64,000 nt of DNA. Origin: SZAS-79 sp965279075. Lineage in GTDB: Bacteria > Pseudomonadota > Gammaproteobacteria > Burkholderiales > SG8-39. Each line of letters opens with the position of its first letter. Position 1 is the first letter of the stretch. Location of the stretch: the NCBI GenBank assembly GCA_965279075.1, contig CBDIHI010000012.1:1116001-1180000 (forward strand), written 5' to 3'. A model generated the notes under the pieces. It saw nothing but the letters and a program-made list of their open reading frames with translations, made no database searches and was not told where the DNA came from. Shown here in pieces: positions 48,534-59,541 of the stretch. Position numbers and translations under genes: made by a program.

Positions 48534-48594
48534 CCGGGTCTTCTCCCGGGGAATCCAATCCCCGTCGGACGCCGCCCCGGCCGGATCTCCGGCC
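48534..48594 (+). promoter_or_regulatory. hairpins in the lytic transglycosylase leader
   Basis: CCGGG/CCCGG (48534-48549) and GGGGA/TCCCC (48548-48563) share bases, so only one can form at a time. GGCCGG-ATCT-CCGGCC (48579-48594) follows. An alternating leader structure is possible but unproven. No known riboswitch core was recognised. Confidence 0.3.
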
Positions 48595-48703
48595 ATAGCC
48601 GACCCGGATCCCACAATCCCGTCCCCAAGCCAGCCGACCGCATTCCGCGGCCCCGCGACGCTTGTGGTGCGGAGCGCGTAGGTCGATGCCAAGGAGGTAC
48701 AAG

Positions 48704-49408
48704 ATGGACGCATTCAACACAGCATTGGAAGCACCGGCCCGGCCGGCAGGCAACGCCGCGATCCTGCGCGCGTGGTCTTTCGCCCAGGCGCTGCTCGCAC
48801 TCGTCGGCCTGGTGGTTCTCGTCGCGGTGGCGCATCCCGGCTCGCGGGACCTCGTGCTCACGCAGGCGACGCTCGCACTGCGTGCGACCGAGCCGCCCGG
48901 TGCCAACTTCGCAGCCGGCGCGATCCAGCCGACCGCGGACTCGCCCGCAGGCCGGGAGCAGCGCGCGGTCACCGAGATGCTTTCCAAGCGCTACCGGGTG
49001 GCGCAGGAGGCGGTCGGAGGGTTCGTTGCGGCGGCCTACCGCGTCGGCAAGGTGACCGCGGTGGACCCGCTGCTGATCCTGGCCGTGATCTCGGTCGAAT
49101 CCCGCTTCAACCCGGTGGCCGAGAGTTCGTTCGGCGCCAAGGGGCTCATGCAGATCATCCCGAAGTTCCACAAGGAAAAGCTGGTCGAGCACGGCGGCGC
49201 GGACGACGCGCTGCTCGACCCGGAAGTGAATATCCAGGTGGGCGCCGAGGTGCTGCGCGAATACATCCGCCGCTTCGGCGGGACCGAGACCGCGCTCCAG
49301 GCCTACGCGGGCGCGTTCGAGGAGCCCAACTCGATGTACGCCAAGCAGGTGCTCTCGGAGCGCCAGCGCCTCGAGCAGGCGGTCAGCCGGCTGCGCCGGC
49401 CCGCCTAG
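48704..49408 (+). CDS. membrane-anchored lytic transglycosylase (SLT domain)
   Basis: Peptidoglycan lytic transglycosylase of 234 residues. One helix (about 24-43) anchors it in the inner membrane. The SLT domain (about 105-220) carries the catalytic E132 in VISVESRFNP, followed by the family motifs GAKGLMQI and NIQVGAEVLREYIRRF. ALQAYAGAFEEPN replaces the usual ALAAYNAGP. AAGGAGG seven bases before the ATG sets the start. Its stop overlaps the convergent aminotransferase stop within a shared CTAG. Role: cell-wall remodelling or turnover. Confidence 0.9.
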   Translation: MDAFNTALEAPARPAGNAAILRAWSFAQALLALVGLVVLVAVAHPGSRDLVLTQATLALRATEPPGANFAAGAIQPTADSPAGREQRAVTEMLSKRYRVAQEAVGGFVAAAYRVGKVTAVDPLLILAVISVESRFNPVAESSFGAKGLMQIIPKFHKEKLVEHGGADDALLDPEVNIQVGAEVLREYIRRFGGTETALQAYAGAFEEPNSMYAKQVLSERQRLEQAVSRLRRPA

Positions 49409-50613
49409 CCGCGCAGGCAGGCGCGCGCGATGCGCGCCATGCCTTCTTCCAGCTCTTCCATGCTGCGCGTATAGGCGAAGCGGATGTAGTGCCCGGTGCC
49501 GTTCGTGCCGAAGTCGTTGCCCGGTGTCGCCGCCACCCCGGCTTTCTCCAGCAGCACGTCGAAGGCGAAGCGCTTCGCGTCGGCATGGAACGCGGAGCAG
49601 TCCGCGAACACGTAGAACGCGCCGTTCGGCTTGGCCGGCACGCCGAACCCCAGGCCTTCCAGCGCGGGCACGATGTAGTCGCGCCGCTTGCGGAATTCGC
49701 CCCGGCGGCCCTCCAGGATCGCGATCGTCTCCGGCAGGAAGGCCGCGAGCGCGGCGCGCTGCGAGAGTGCGGGCGGGCAGATGAAGAAATGCTGGGCGAG
49801 CTTTTCGAACGCGCGCACCAGTCCCTCGGGCAGGACCGCCCAGCCCAGGCGCCAGCCCGTCATGCAGAAATATTTCGAGAAGCTGTTGATGACCACGACG
49901 TTGCCGGGCAGCCCGAGCGCGGTGTGGACGTCCTCGGCGTAGACCAGGCCGTGGTAGATCTCGTCTGCGATCAGCACGCCGCCGCGGGAGTCGACGAAGC
50001 GCGCGATCCGCGCGAGTTCGTCCGCGTCGATCAGGGTTCCGGTGGGGTTGGACGGCGAGCCGAGGATCAGCGCCTTGGTGCGCGGTCCCCACGCCGCCTC
50101 GACCTGGGCGAGCGTGGGCTGGAACCCGGCCTCGCCCGCTAGGGGGAGGGCGCGCGCCACGCCCTCGAAGGCGCGCACGAAATGGCGGTAGCACGGGTAT
50201 CCGGGGTCGGGCACCAGCACCTCGTCGCCGGGGTCGATCACCGCGGCGAGCGTCAGCAGCAGGGCGCCCGAGGCGCCGGCGGTCACCGCGACCCGGCCGG
50301 GGTCGACCGCGACGCCGTAACGGGTCTTGTAGAAGCCGGCAATCTGCTCGCGCAGTTCCGCGATGCCCAGCGCCGAGGTGTACGCGGTGAGGCCGTCGCG
50401 CATCGCGCGCGCGCCCGCCTCGACGACCGGCCCCGGGGCGGTGAAGTCGGGCTCGCCGATTTCCATCCTCACCACGTGGCGGCCCGAGCGCTCGAGGTCG
50501 TTCGCGCGCGCGAGGATTTCCATGACTTCGAACGGCTGGATCTCGGCCGAACGCAGGGCGGTGAGCGCGCGTTCGTGCGGGACGCGGTCGGGTTTGGGCA
50601 GGTGCATGTTCAT
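49405..50613 (-). CDS. pyridoxal-phosphate aminotransferase, class I/II
   Basis: Fold-type I aminotransferase of 402 residues. GEPDFTAPGPV, SPSNPTGTLID and the PLP lysine in INSFSKYFCMTGWRLGW are all present, with a C-terminal Arg in HYIRFAYTRS that binds the substrate carboxylate. The closest groups are aspartate/alanine-type aminotransferases of the AspC/AlaA class; the exact amino acid cannot be told. Start MNMHLP at 50613. A TATAAT hexamer on the minus strand (50640-50635) lies just upstream. Confidence 0.9.
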   Translation of the reverse strand: MNMHLPKPDRVPHERALTALRSAEIQPFEVMEILARANDLERSGRHVVRMEIGEPDFTAPGPVVEAGARAMRDGLTAYTSALGIAELREQIAGFYKTRYGVAVDPGRVAVTAGASGALLLTLAAVIDPGDEVLVPDPGYPCYRHFVRAFEGVARALPLAGEAGFQPTLAQVEAAWGPRTKALILGSPSNPTGTLIDADELARIARFVDSRGGVLIADEIYHGLVYAEDVHTALGLPGNVVVINSFSKYFCMTGWRLGWAVLPEGLVRAFEKLAQHFFICPPALSQRAALAAFLPETIAILEGRRGEFRKRRDYIVPALEGLGFGVPAKPNGAFYVFADCSAFHADAKRFAFDVLLEKAGVAATPGNDFGTNGTGHYIRFAYTRSMEELEEGMARIARACLRG

Positions 50614-50634
50614 AGGTGAACGGAGTGAGCCCGG

Positions 50635-50720
50635 ATTATACGGAGGAGGTGGCGGCGGCGGGGCGTCCCGCACGGGGCGGGGGTTATAATCCAGAGCCAA
50701 AAACGCCGGCGTTCCGCCGG
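50635..50720. promoter_or_regulatory. divergent control region between aminotransferase and maeB
   Basis: It holds two perfect -10 hexamers pointing outward: TATAAT on the minus strand (50640-50635) and on the plus strand (50685-50690). Neither has a recognisable -35 box. A hairpin CCGGCG-TTC-CGCCGG (50706-50720) lies directly before the maeB ribosome-binding site AAGGAG (50725-50730) and could hinder translation. Confidence 0.4.
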
Positions 50721-50736
50721 TCGCAAGGAGCCCGAA

Positions 50737-53031
<2,295 letters not shown>

Positions 53032-53053
53032 ACGGGGCCGGGCGCCCGGACCG

Positions 53054-54247
53054 ATGAGCATCCCCGGAGGCACCGGCGGGGCGACCGCCGACAATGTGAC
53101 CCCGCTGCGGCCTTCGCGCCCCCGCGCAGGGCTCGTGCTCACCGGCGGCGGCGCGCGCGCCGCCTACCAGGTCGGGGTGGTCAAGGCGGTCCGTGACATC
53201 CTAGGCAATCCCGTCAGGAACCCGTTCCCGATCCTCGTGGGGACGTCGGCCGGCGCGATCAACGCGGCCACGCTCGCCGTGTACGCGGACAACTTCTCCC
53301 GCGGCGTGGCCAACCTCCTCGAGGTCTGGGAGAACATGCACGTCGACCATGTCTACAAGGCCGACTTCCCCAGCATCATGAGGAGCGGCGCGAAGTGGCT
53401 GGGCTCGCTCATGCTGCTCTCGCGCCGCAACCCGGTCTCGCTGCTCGACAACGCGCCGCTCGCCGACATGCTCCGGCGCACGCTGCCTTTCGAGCGCATC
53501 CAGGACAACATCGACAGCGGCGCGCTGTATGCCGTTTCGGTCACGGCCTCCGGCTACACCTCGGGCCAGAGCGTCTCGTTCTTCCAGGGCGGATCGGGCA
53601 CCGAGGGCTGGGAGCGCAACCAGCGCATCGGCGCCGCGGTGACGCTGAAGCTCGAATACCTGCTGGCCAGCGCCTCGCTGCCCTTCATCTTCCCCGCGGT
53701 GAAGGTCCACCGCGAGTACTTCGGCGACGGCTCGATGCGCCAGATCGCGCCGATCAGCCCGGCGCTGCACCTGGGCGCCGACCGGGTGCTTGTCGTCGGC
53801 ACCGGCCGGCAGACCCTGGACACGGCGCGCAGCCGATCGAACGTCTACCCGTCGCTCGCGCAGATCGCGGGCCACGCGCTGAACAGCATCTTCCTCGACA
53901 GCCTCTCGGTCGACCTCGAAAGGCTGGAGCGCATCAACCGCACGGTGAGCATGATCTCGCCGGAACGCTTCGCCAAGGGCGACGTGCCGCTGCGCCCGAT
54001 CAAGGTGCTGTTCATCTCGCCCAGCCAGCCGATCGAGCGTATGGCGGCGCGCTTCATCCATGAGCTGCCGCGCGCGGTGCGCTTCATCCTGCGCCCGACC
54101 GGCGCGCTGAACCGCTCGGGCTCGAACCTCGCGAGCTACCTGCTGTTCGAGGAATCGTTCTGCCGGGCGCTGGTCGACCTCGGCTACCAGGACACTGAAG
54201 CGCGCGCACAGGAAGTGCGCGACTTTTTCGAAGGCGCTACGCACTAG
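53054..54247 (+). CDS. patatin-like phospholipase
   Basis: Serine hydrolase of 397 residues with the patatin catalytic dyad. The oxyanion loop is LTGGGARAAYQVGVV, the nucleophile S65 is in GTSAG, and the aspartate D225 is in FGDGS. No signal peptide, so cytoplasmic or peripheral at the membrane. The C-terminal third (SMISPERFAKGD, KVLFISPSQ) is typical for the long bacterial patatins with a DUF3336-like or RssA-like tail. It lies 22 bp after maeB and 9 bp before phaM, so it probably shares transcription with the PHA-linked gene. Confidence 0.92.
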   Translation: MSIPGGTGGATADNVTPLRPSRPRAGLVLTGGGARAAYQVGVVKAVRDILGNPVRNPFPILVGTSAGAINAATLAVYADNFSRGVANLLEVWENMHVDHVYKADFPSIMRSGAKWLGSLMLLSRRNPVSLLDNAPLADMLRRTLPFERIQDNIDSGALYAVSVTASGYTSGQSVSFFQGGSGTEGWERNQRIGAAVTLKLEYLLASASLPFIFPAVKVHREYFGDGSMRQIAPISPALHLGADRVLVVGTGRQTLDTARSRSNVYPSLAQIAGHALNSIFLDSLSVDLERLERINRTVSMISPERFAKGDVPLRPIKVLFISPSQPIERMAARFIHELPRAVRFILRPTGALNRSGSNLASYLLFEESFCRALVDLGYQDTEARAQEVRDFFEGATH

Positions 54248-54256
54248 GAGCATGTC

Positions 54257-54721
54257 ATGGCCGAGCACTCTGGCAGCGCAGGCGGTGGGGCGCAGGACCC
54301 GTTCGAGATGTTCCGCCGGCTGTGGGCGCCGCTCGGACTGCCGGTGCCGGGCATGGCGATGCCGACCCTGGATCCCGCCGAGGTCGAGAAGCGCATCGCC
54401 GACCTGAAGTCCGTCGAGACCTGGCTCGGCATGAACCTGAACATGGTCAAGATGGCGATCCAGGGCCTGGAGATGCAGAAAGTGGCGCTCAACGCGATGA
54501 AGGCCAACGCGGGTGCTGCGACCGACGCGGCGAACGCTTTCGCGAGCATGGCCAAGGCCGCCTCGCCCGCCGCCGCGGGCGCTGACTCGCCTCCGGGGGC
54601 CGCCCCCGATCCGCTGGCCAATCCCATGCTGTGGCCTTGGGCGATGATGCAGGGCGCAGCGCCGCAGGACAAACCCGCGGGTCCCAGGCCCGAGGGCAAG
54701 GGCCGCAAAGAAGGCAAATGA
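54257..54721 (+). CDS. phaM: PhaM-type polyhydroxyalkanoate granule regulator
   Basis: Protein of 154 residues. DPFEMFRRLWAPLG near the start, PTLDPAEVEKRIADLKSVE and the helix NLNMVKMAIQGLEMQKVALN are the PhaM signature. In Ralstonia PhaM binds PHB synthase PhaC1 and nucleoid DNA, sets granule number, and activates the synthase. The tail is Ala/Pro-rich and ends in Lys/Arg/Gly (GKGRKEGK), suited to DNA contact. Its stop overlaps the FIST gene start. No phaC, phaA or phaB genes are in the window. Confidence 0.88.
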   Translation: MAEHSGSAGGGAQDPFEMFRRLWAPLGLPVPGMAMPTLDPAEVEKRIADLKSVETWLGMNLNMVKMAIQGLEMQKVALNAMKANAGAATDAANAFASMAKAASPAAAGADSPPGAAPDPLANPMLWPWAMMQGAAPQDKPAGPRPEGKGRKEGK

Positions 54722-55821
54722 AACGCGGGTTCCGCAGCGCGCATTCGAGCGGGGCCGACTGGCAGGAGTGCGTCGCGCGCTGCGCCTCGGCGCTCGGCAA
54801 GCCTTCCGGCGGCCTGGGGTTCGCCTACTTCACCGAGCCGCTGATGCCGAACGCCGGGGAGGTCATCGACACCCTGCGCGAGCTGACGGGCGTGCGCGAC
54901 TGGGTGGGCACGGTCGGCATGGGCGTGGCCGCCACCGGCACCGAGTACCTCGGCGAGCCGGCGCTGGCCGTGATGGTGGCGGACCTGCCCGCGGAGAGCT
55001 TTCGCGTGTTTTCCGGCAAGCTGCGCGGCCCGCAGCCGGGCGAGCGCACGCCGTCGGGCGCCATCGCCGCGCATTTCGGCATCGTTCACGGCGACCCCCG
55101 TACGCCCGACATGGGCGAGCTGATCGCCGAGATGTCCGCGCGCGTGGAGAGCGGCTATCTCGTCGGGGGGCTGTCGAGCGCCTCGGGCGAGACCGTGCAG
55201 GTGGCGAACGACATCCTCAGCGGCGGGCTGTCGGGCGCGGTGCTGGCTTCCGATGTCCACGTGGCGACGCGCCATACCCAGGGTTGTTCGCCGATCGGGC
55301 CGCGGCACGTGGTGACCGAGTGCGAGGACAACATCGTCGTGTCGCTGGACGGACGCCCGGCGCTGGACGTGTTCCGCGAGGCGGTGGGGGAACCCGCGGG
55401 GGTGGACCTGCGCGCCGCCGCCGAGCGCACCCACGTGGGGTTCCCGGTGCGCGGTTCCGACACCGGCGATTACATGGTGCGCAGCATCATGGGCATCGAC
55501 CCGAAGAACAGGCTGCTGGCCGTCGGCGACATGCCCGAGGCCGGAGGCACGCTGCTGTTCTGCAAGCGCGATGCGCAGAGCGCCCGTGAAGACCTCGCCC
55601 GCATCCTCGCCGAGCTCGGCCGCGAGGTCCCCTCGCCGCGCGGCGCGCTGTATTTCTCGTGCATGGGCCGCGGCGAGCACCTGTTCGGGCGGCGCGGCGC
55701 CGAACTCGGGCAGATTCGCGCCGCCATCGGGGAGGTTCCGCTGGTAGGATTCTTCTGCAACGGCGAAATTTCCCACGACCGGCTGTACGGTTACACCGGC
55801 GTGCTCACGCTTTTCCAATAG
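54718..55821 (+). CDS. FIST-domain protein
   Basis: Protein of 367 residues with FIST-N (about 25-220, VGTVGMGVAATGTEYLGEPA) and FIST-C (about 225-350, ending GFFCNGEI) domains. FIST proteins are predicted to bind small ligands such as amino acids and are often joined to signalling domains; this one is free-standing. The conserved end VGFFCNGEISHDRLYGYTG is complete. It is translationally coupled to phaM (ATGA). A direct link to PHA is possible from this context but untested. Confidence 0.88.
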   Translation: MKRGFRSAHSSGADWQECVARCASALGKPSGGLGFAYFTEPLMPNAGEVIDTLRELTGVRDWVGTVGMGVAATGTEYLGEPALAVMVADLPAESFRVFSGKLRGPQPGERTPSGAIAAHFGIVHGDPRTPDMGELIAEMSARVESGYLVGGLSSASGETVQVANDILSGGLSGAVLASDVHVATRHTQGCSPIGPRHVVTECEDNIVVSLDGRPALDVFREAVGEPAGVDLRAAAERTHVGFPVRGSDTGDYMVRSIMGIDPKNRLLAVGDMPEAGGTLLFCKRDAQSAREDLARILAELGREVPSPRGALYFSCMGRGEHLFGRRGAELGQIRAAIGEVPLVGFFCNGEISHDRLYGYTGVLTLFQ

Positions 55822-55843
55822 TTCCAGGCACAGTCAACAGGAG

Positions 55844-56824
55844 ATGAAGATGTCGAAGGCGATCAGGTTCCACAAGACGGGCGGCCCCGAGGTCATGCAA
55901 CTGGAGGACGTCGCCGTCGGCGATCCGGGCGCGGGCCAGGCGCGCATCCGCCACACCGCGATCGGGGTCAATTTCATCGACACCTACCATCGCTCGGGCC
56001 TGTACCCGATGCCGCTTCCCTCGGGCCTCGGTTCCGAGGGCGCGGGCGTCGTCGAGGCCGTCGGCCCCGGCGTGACCGGCCTCAAGGCGGGCGACCGCGT
56101 CGCTTATACCGGCAACCCGCCCGGCTCCTATTGCGAGTCGAGGCTGTACGCCGCCGACCGCCTGGTGACGATTCCCGGGGGCGTCTCCGACCAGCAGGCC
56201 GCCTCGATGATGCTGAAAGGGATGACGGTGCAGTACCTGATCCACCGCACCTTCGCGCCCAAGGCCGGCGACACCGTGCTGTGGCACGCCGCCGCCGGCG
56301 GCGTCGGGCTGATCGCCTGCCAGTGGCTGGCCGCCAAGGGCGTGACGGTCATCGGCACGGCCGGCTCGGACGAGAAGACGGCGCTGGCGAAGAAGGCGGG
56401 CTGCGCGCACGTGATCAATTACTCGACGGAGAACTTCACCGCGCGCGTCAAGGAGATTACCGGGGGCAAGGGCGTGCCCGTGGTCTACGACTCGGTCGGC
56501 AAGAGCACCTGGGAAGGGTCCCTCGACTGCCTGCAGCCGCGCGGCATGATGGTGTCGTTCGGCAACGCCTCGGGTGCGGTCGCCCCGCTGAACGTCGGGA
56601 TCCTCGCCCAGAAAGGCTCGCTCTTCCTCACGCGCCCGACGCTGATCCACTACACGGCCAGCCGCGCCGACCTCGAGGAGACCGCGAAATCGCTCTTCGA
56701 CGTTGTCGCATCGGGCAAGGTGAAGATCGAGGTGACGGGCACGTACAAGCTCGCCGACGCCGCGCAGGCGCACCGCGACCTCGAGGGCAGGAAGACCACG
56801 GGATCGATCATCCTGGTCCCCTGA
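55844..56824 (+). CDS. NADPH:quinone oxidoreductase (zinc-free MDR family)
   Basis: Oxidoreductase of 326 residues of the QorA/zeta-crystallin type. GVNFIDTYHRSGLYP is the quinone-reductase signature, and the nucleotide-binding fold is HAAAGGVGLIACQWLA. No zinc-binding cysteines occur. GAACAC-like spacing is poor, but AGGAGATGAAG before the ATG gives a fair ribosome-binding site; M3 is an alternative start. It reduces quinones by one electron using NADPH. It is monocistronic or the tail of the patatin-phaM-FIST run, 22 bp away. Confidence 0.93.
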   Translation: MKMSKAIRFHKTGGPEVMQLEDVAVGDPGAGQARIRHTAIGVNFIDTYHRSGLYPMPLPSGLGSEGAGVVEAVGPGVTGLKAGDRVAYTGNPPGSYCESRLYAADRLVTIPGGVSDQQAASMMLKGMTVQYLIHRTFAPKAGDTVLWHAAAGGVGLIACQWLAAKGVTVIGTAGSDEKTALAKKAGCAHVINYSTENFTARVKEITGGKGVPVVYDSVGKSTWEGSLDCLQPRGMMVSFGNASGAVAPLNVGILAQKGSLFLTRPTLIHYTASRADLEETAKSLFDVVASGKVKIEVTGTYKLADAAQAHRDLEGRKTTGSIILVP

Positions 56825-56879
56825 AAGCGGTAGAATCCTTGCCGGAGACAACAATACCGATTCACACGGAGGAGGACGC

Positions 56880-57869
56880 ATGAAAAAGGGACTGATGGTG
56901 GTGGCCGGGGTCGCCGCGCTGTTCGCGGCGGGCGGCGCGCTGGCGCAGCAGAAGCTCAAGTTCGCGCACGTGTACGAGACGAGCGAGCCGTACCACACCG
57001 CCGCGGTATGGGCGGCGGGCGAGATCGCCAAGCGCACGTCGAATCGGTACACGATGGAGGTGTTTCCCGCCTCGTCGCTCGGCAAGGAGACCGACATCAA
57101 CCAGGGGCTGACCCTGGGCACGGTCGACATCATTTACACGGGGCAGTTGTTCGCCGGCCGCAGCTACGGGCCGATCTCGATCGGCGGCGCGCCGTTCGTG
57201 TTCCGCGACTTCGACCACTGGAAGAAGTTCTCCACCTCGAAGCTCTTCGACGAACTCGCCGACGGCTATGCCAAGGGCACGGGCGGCAACAAGGTCGTCG
57301 CGATCACCTACTACGGCGACCGCCAGACCACGTCGAACAAGGCGCTGAACAAGCCCGAGGACATGAAGGGCCTCAAGATCCGCGTGCCGGACGCGCCGCT
57401 GTACACGCTGTTCCCGCGCGCGGTGGGCGCGAACCCGACGCCGATCGCGTTCGCGGAGGTCTACCTCGCGCTGCAGAACAAGACCGTGGACGCGCAGGAG
57501 AACCCGCTGCCGACCATCGACGCGAAGAAGTTCTACGAGGTGCAGTCGCACATCAACCTGACGGCGCACATCACGGACGCTCTTCTGACCATCGTCGGCG
57601 CGCCGCTGTGGGCCAAGCTCTCGGACGCGGACAAGAAGGCGTTCACGGACGTGTTCCGCGAGGCCGCCGGCCGGGCGAGCGGCGAGATCGTCGCGGCCGA
57701 GAAGAAGCTCGTGGGCGAGTTCGAGAAGCGCGGCAAGACCGTCGTGAAGGTCGACCGCAAGCCCTTCATCGCCGCCGTGCAGAAGTTCTACAAGGACGGC
57801 AAGCAGCCCGACGGCAGCGCACTGCCCTGGCCGAAGGATGTGTACGACAAGCTCCAGGCGATCAAGTAG
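56880..57869 (+). CDS. TRAP transporter solute receptor (DctP family)
   Basis: Periplasmic receptor of 329 residues. Signal peptide 1-22 (ending GALAQ), then KLKFAHVYETSEPYHTAAV and the DctP core ALNKPEDMKGLKIRVPD with the carboxylate-binding Arg, followed by NPTPIAFAEVYLALQNKTVD. DctP receptors bind C4-dicarboxylates or other organic acids. The membrane subunits DctQ and DctM are missing on both sides, so it must use a transporter elsewhere. GGAGGA precedes the ATG and a good terminator follows. Confidence 0.94.
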   Translation: MKKGLMVVAGVAALFAAGGALAQQKLKFAHVYETSEPYHTAAVWAAGEIAKRTSNRYTMEVFPASSLGKETDINQGLTLGTVDIIYTGQLFAGRSYGPISIGGAPFVFRDFDHWKKFSTSKLFDELADGYAKGTGGNKVVAITYYGDRQTTSNKALNKPEDMKGLKIRVPDAPLYTLFPRAVGANPTPIAFAEVYLALQNKTVDAQENPLPTIDAKKFYEVQSHINLTAHITDALLTIVGAPLWAKLSDADKKAFTDVFREAAGRASGEIVAAEKKLVGEFEKRGKTVVKVDRKPFIAAVQKFYKDGKQPDGSALPWPKDVYDKLQAIK

Positions 57870-57887
57870 GTTCGCCTCACCAGGACA

Positions 57888-57916
57888 CGCCGTGGCCGCG
57901 CAGGCCACGGCGTTTT
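57888..57916 (+). terminator. Rho-independent terminator after the TRAP receptor
   Basis: A ten-pair perfect stem CGCCGTGGCC/GGCCACGGCG with a five-base loop is followed by TTTTCGTTT. It ends 26 bp before the Nudix start, so the next gene has its own promoter. Confidence 0.9.
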
Positions 57917-57938
57917 CGTTTCCGGGACCCGCCCGCGC

Positions 57939-58550
57939 ATGACGGCTGACCTTTCCTCCCCCGACCTCGACTGGCTGCGGCGCCATTTCGCCGCGGCGCG
58001 TCCCCCCGCCGGCACGCTCTACGGCGACCAGGGCGCGCGTCCCGGTGCCGGGGAACTGCGCGCCGCCTCGGTGCTGGTGCCCATCGTCGCGCGCGACGCC
58101 GGTCCCACGGTGCTCTTCACGCAGCGCACGGCGCACCTCAAGAGCCACTCCGGCCAGATCAGCTTCCCGGGCGGGCGCGCGGAGTCGCACGACGCCACCC
58201 CCGAGCGCACCGCATTGCGCGAGACCGAGGAGGAGGTCGGCCTCGCCCCCGAGCGCATCGAACTGCTCGGCCGCCTCTCCGAGTACCACACCCGCACCGG
58301 CTACCTGATCACGCCGGTGGTGGGCATCGTGCAGCCGCCCTTCGAACTGCGGCCGGATGCGAACGAGGTGGCCGAGGTGTTCGAGGTGCCGTTCGCCTTC
58401 CTGATGGACGAGCGCAACCACCAGCGGCACTCGCGCGACTACGAGGGCGAACAGCGCGCCTACTTCGCGATTCCCTACGGCGAGCGCTACATCTGGGGGG
58501 CCACCGCCGGGATGCTGGTGAACCTCTACAGGTACCTTTCCGTGGAGTAG
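57939..58550 (+). CDS. Nudix CoA pyrophosphatase
   Basis: Hydrolase of 203 residues that splits coenzyme A or its thioesters at the diphosphate bridge. The Nudix box (about 86-108) is intact, with Gly-x5-Glu-x7-Arg-Glu-x-x-Glu-Glu in GGRAESHDATPERTALRETE (the last Glu lies just after). LFTQRTAHLKSHSGQISFPG is the CoA-specific NuCoA motif. No signal peptide. It lies 69 bp after the TRAP receptor, past a terminator, and is likely monocistronic. Confidence 0.93.
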   Translation: MTADLSSPDLDWLRRHFAAARPPAGTLYGDQGARPGAGELRAASVLVPIVARDAGPTVLFTQRTAHLKSHSGQISFPGGRAESHDATPERTALRETEEEVGLAPERIELLGRLSEYHTRTGYLITPVVGIVQPPFELRPDANEVAEVFEVPFAFLMDERNHQRHSRDYEGEQRAYFAIPYGERYIWGATAGMLVNLYRYLSVE

Positions 58551-58632
58551 GCGGGAAGGCGGCCGGGGGCATGTGATATCTTGCGCGTTCCCCCGGAAAT
58601 GCCCCGCACCAAAAACCCCGCATCAATAGCCC

Positions 58633-59541
58633 ATGAGCGTCATCGCCATCATCGCCGCCCTGCTGCTCGAGCAATGGCGACCCCTCGTCGAGCGCAAGGC
58701 CTACCACGCGCTGCTCGCGCGCTGGGCGAACTGGCTGGAAGGGACGTTCAACGCCGGCGAGTCGCGCCACGGCCGCATCGCGTGGGCCGTCGCCGCGGCG
58801 CCGCTGGTGCTGGGCTCGCTCGCGCTGTACTGGGTGCTGCACTGGATGCATCCGTTGCTCGCGCTGCTAATGAACGTCGCGGCGCTCTACGTCACGATGG
58901 GCTTTCGCCAGTTCAGCCACTCGTTCACCGGCATCCAGCTGGCCGTGCGCGAGGGCGACCTGGACCGCGCCCGCGAGCTGGTCGGCCGCTGGCGCGGCGA
59001 GAACTCGCAGCACCGCACGAAGGAGGAGGTGGTGCGGCTCGCGATCGAGGAGGCCCTCGCCGCTTCGCACCGGCACGTGTTCGCGGTCCTGTTCTGGTTC
59101 ATGGTGCTGCCGGGCCCGAGCGGAGCCATCCTGTACCGGCTTGCGGGCTTCCTCGCGCGGCGCTGGGCCGGGCAGGGTGCGTTCGGCAGCTTCGCCGCCC
59201 GCGTGTACGAGGCGATGGAATGGCCCGCGGTGCGCCTCACGGCAATCGCGTTCGCGGTGGTCGGCGATTTCGAGGACGCGGTGTACTGCTGGCGCACGCA
59301 GGCCGCGAACTGGGCCGAGCCGAGGATCGGCATCGTGCTCGCGGCGGGCGCAGGCGCGCTTGGCGTGCGCCTCGGCATGCCGCTTGCGCATGCGGACGGC
59401 GGGATGGAGCCGCGCGCCGAGCTGGGCCTCGGCGAGCCCGCGGACGTCGCGTTCCTCGACAGCACCGTCGGCCTCGTCTGGCGATCGCTCGTGGTGTGGG
59501 TGTTCCTGCTGGCGATCCTCTCAGTCGCGCGGGTCTTTTAG
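58633..59541 (+). CDS. CobD/CbiB-family membrane protein
   Basis: Membrane protein of 302 residues with about five helices and the family's FRQFSHSFTGIQLAVREGD and MEWPAVRLTAIAFAVVGDF segments. True CbiB joins aminopropanol to cobyric acid, but no cobalamin genes are near. Many betaproteobacterial relatives of this kind stand alone beside Nudix and M48 genes and are closer to AmpE-type proteins. Function is therefore open. Its stop overlaps the convergent DUF2007 stop. Confidence 0.75.
   Translation: MSVIAIIAALLLEQWRPLVERKAYHALLARWANWLEGTFNAGESRHGRIAWAVAAAPLVLGSLALYWVLHWMHPLLALLMNVAALYVTMGFRQFSHSFTGIQLAVREGDLDRARELVGRWRGENSQHRTKEEVVRLAIEEALAASHRHVFAVLFWFMVLPGPSGAILYRLAGFLARRWAGQGAFGSFAARVYEAMEWPAVRLTAIAFAVVGDFEDAVYCWRTQAANWAEPRIGIVLAAGAGALGVRLGMPLAHADGGMEPRAELGLGEPADVAFLDSTVGLVWRSLVVWVFLLAILSVARVF

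Noticed and set aside
58633..59541. Calling the CobD-like protein a cobalamin biosynthesis enzyme
   Set aside because: No other cobalamin gene is nearby and the family includes members of other or unknown function, so I kept only the family name.
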